Below, piece by piece: positions 62,634 through 64,000 of a stretch of DNA of 64,000 nt. The translations under genes were made by a program, and so were the position numbers. The DNA lies in NCBI RefSeq assembly GCF_033547155.1, contig NZ_CP137892.1:1116001-1180000 (forward strand). Direction: 5' to 3'. The stretch comes from Pseudomonas benzenivorans (GTDB lineage Bacteria; Pseudomonadota; Gammaproteobacteria; Pseudomonadales; Pseudomonadaceae). The notes beneath the pieces were generated by a model, which saw nothing but the letters and a program-made list of their open reading frames with translations, did no database searches and was not told the origin of the DNA. The first letter of the stretch is position 1, and every line of letters begins with the position of its first letter.

Positions 62634-64000
62634 TTAAGAGTCTTCCTCTTGAAAATCTAATTTAAGGTTGAGCTTGCCTTGATAAACACCAATCCTTTTC
62701 TTAGCCCGCTCAATGACGTCCTTGAAGTGCAAAATTTCGAAGTAGGTTTCGCCTAGCTTGACCCCGCTTTCAGGGTCGTTCAGCGCACTCGATAGGAACC
62801 ATCCGTTGCCCATGGGAAATTTAGTCCAGCTACCGCCCACCCGAAGTGTATTGACACTGTCGCCTATTAGGTATCCATAGAATTTCTTTAACTTTCCACC
62901 TGACTTTGCGTTCAGCAGATAGGCGTATTCCTGAAGATCACCGATATGTTCGTCCATCTGCACGCCGGGCGCTTTAAACTCTACGATGATAGCTGATCCT
63001 TCCTTGCTGAAAATAGCAATATCAGGACGCTTTCCACCATTTTCATCGGCACGCTTCAAAAGTATGTTCTGAATTTCTTGATCAACGTCCTCTGAAAATA
63101 TTTTGCTACCGTCATCCCAAGTGAGTTTTGAGAGTGGAAGGTCTGAAGCGATATAATCATAATAATGATACTCCTCGCTCAGAAGCCAGATATCGTGGTC
63201 GGAAACCTCTGAGCTATCCTTTCGCATTGGGAAGAATATGCTGTGAATTATTCTTTCGTCCTTACGTCGCGCATCGCTATCGACATTCTGCATCACCAAG
63301 TTTTTGCCGCACGCCAAGTCAAGTATCTGGACTATCGCGGCGCGGCGAACGATGAGCTGGGATAAATTCGCCATATCAATATTTTTGAGCGAGGCGGTGT
63401 ATTTCCACGACAACTCGTTGATCTTTTCCCTAAAGTCGTCGGAATCAGGCTCAGATCTGGTGATCTCATCTTTGAGACTCATGATCTCCGCGGTCTCATC
63501 AATGACTCGCTCTTGATATTTCTTTAAGACGCGCTCGGCAACGGCCAGAGGCGTATCGCCATAGACGATGCGTGTTGATGTATCTCTCAGCATGTCCTCG
63601 CTAATCCCAAAATGATTTGAAACTACTTTGAGGACAGTCTCTTTTTTCCAATCTGCAGGAACGACCATTTCCTGGATCACTGGATCTATAGCGTCGTAGA
63701 TGGCGGCGTATGAAATGCCATCTGGCGAAAACATGTCGCCCGGCATAAATTCCGAGGCGATGCATTCAAAGTCATCTCGCTGCTCATTTACGCGCAGGTC
63801 AAGATAATCGCTTTCTATCAGGATAATATGGTGATAGTCGCCTACTGGATTATTCTGCTCAGTTTTGGAGCGCAGGTATCTCGATGTAATATCTTTGACC
63901 GGGGAGGATTTGGCGCACAGCGCAATAGAGTTCTTAGGAAGATCGTACAGCTTGGCATCGAGCTTGTAGTGGGAGATCTTAAAATTTTGAGGATCCGCCA
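62634..64000 (-). CDS. Large protein with PD-(D/E)XK-like C-terminus, N-terminus beyond the window
   Basis: The frame is open to the right edge, so at least 455 residues are visible and the start is missing; an internal ATG at 63746 is not the real start. The C-terminal third contains RPDIAIFSKEGSAIIVEFKA, the D...ExK core of a PD-(D/E)XK nuclease-like fold. It is preceded by DHDIWLLSEEYHYYDYIASD and followed by IGDLQEYAYLLN. I recall this arrangement at the C-terminus of GHKL/Hsp90-type ATPase proteins of defence-like loci, but the ATPase part is not in view. The gene is clearly richer in A/T than its surroundings, pointing to transfer. Confidence 0.65.
   Translation of the reverse strand, partial: ADPQNFKISHYKLDAKLYDLPKNSIALCAKSSPVKDITSRYLRSKTEQNNPVGDYHHIILIESDYLDLRVNEQRDDFECIASEFMPGDMFSPDGISYAAIYDAIDPVIQEMVVPADWKKETVLKVVSNHFGISEDMLRDTSTRIVYGDTPLAVAERVLKKYQERVIDETAEIMSLKDEITRSEPDSDDFREKINELSWKYTASLKNIDMANLSQLIVRRAAIVQILDLACGKNLVMQNVDSDARRKDERIIHSIFFPMRKDSSEVSDHDIWLLSEEYHYYDYIASDLPLSKLTWDDGSKIFSEDVDQEIQNILLKRADENGGKRPDIAIFSKEGSAIIVEFKAPGVQMDEHIGDLQEYAYLLNAKSGGKLKKFYGYLIGDSVNTLRVGGSWTKFPMGNGWFLSSALNDPESGVKLGETYFEILHFKDVIERAKKRIGVYQGKLNLKLDFQEEDS

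Overview
The window looks like chromosome of a high-GC gammaproteobacterium, most likely Pseudomonas in the broad sense. The evidence is strong G/C third-position bias, a Pseudomonas-type REP sequence at 21039-21063, and the overall style of the acs, gabT, Lrp, LysR and TonB-receptor genes. No 16S or other species marker is present, so the genus is inference.

Region A (1-36.9 kb) is a catabolic neighbourhood for amino acids and N-modified amino acids. It holds an ornithine-cyclodeaminase/threonine-dehydratase-family pair like BhcD/BhcB or EutC/EutB (704-2705). Next come a HAD hydrolase, a hydroxylysine-kinase-like phosphotransferase, a class III aminotransferase-fold phospho-lyase candidate and an Lrp regulator (3117-6768), then a large twin-hairpin repeat and an aldehyde dehydrogenase (7702-9171). 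A long + strand run (9458-25938) then encodes a second HAD hydrolase, a DadA/PuuB-like oxidase, a complete Dpp/Opp-type ABC transporter with a Tat-type binding protein, a three-component opine-oxidase-like dehydrogenase, an ArgE-like deacylase, a chemoreceptor, a GabD-like dehydrogenase and a tartrate/D-malate dehydrogenase relative. My reading is import of an N-substituted amino acid or peptide-like compound, oxidative removal of the substituent, deacylation and oxidation of the carbon skeleton. After that come two family 3 binding proteins, a TonB receptor, acs, a 2-hydroxyacid dehydrogenase, gabT, a degenerate HAD protein and a second Lrp regulator. Three decayed gene fragments (29447-29583, 31706-31882, 36853-36936) show that this part has been rearranged.

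Region B (37.2 kb to the right edge) is an integrated element. A 3' half of tRNA-Gly(CCC) lies at 37211-37260 beside a tyrosine recombinase (37422-38624) and an AlpA-like regulator. These are followed by an AbiE toxin-antitoxin pair and a tightly overlapping trb-type conjugative secretion cluster (DUF2274, trbI-G-F-L-K-J-E-D-C-B, copG-like, traG), arranged as in Tn4371-like elements but with no relaxase visible. Beyond it is a nine-gene opine-type locus (53000-61005): an OccR/NocR-like LysR regulator, a three-component FAD/2Fe-2S oxidase, a RidA protein and a polar amino acid/opine ABC transporter, with an unrecognised 128-residue ORF between its transporter genes. An IS5-family element with a 4-bp target duplication and an amber-mutated transposase follows (61361-62552). 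An A/T-richer gene with a PD-(D/E)XK-like C-terminus runs off the right edge.

The most interesting points are the two paralogous opine-oxidase-like modules in one window (one apparently mobile), the kinase plus phospho-lyase pair resembling hydroxylysine catabolism, the covarying twin-hairpin element at 6870-7437, and the truncated edge gene.
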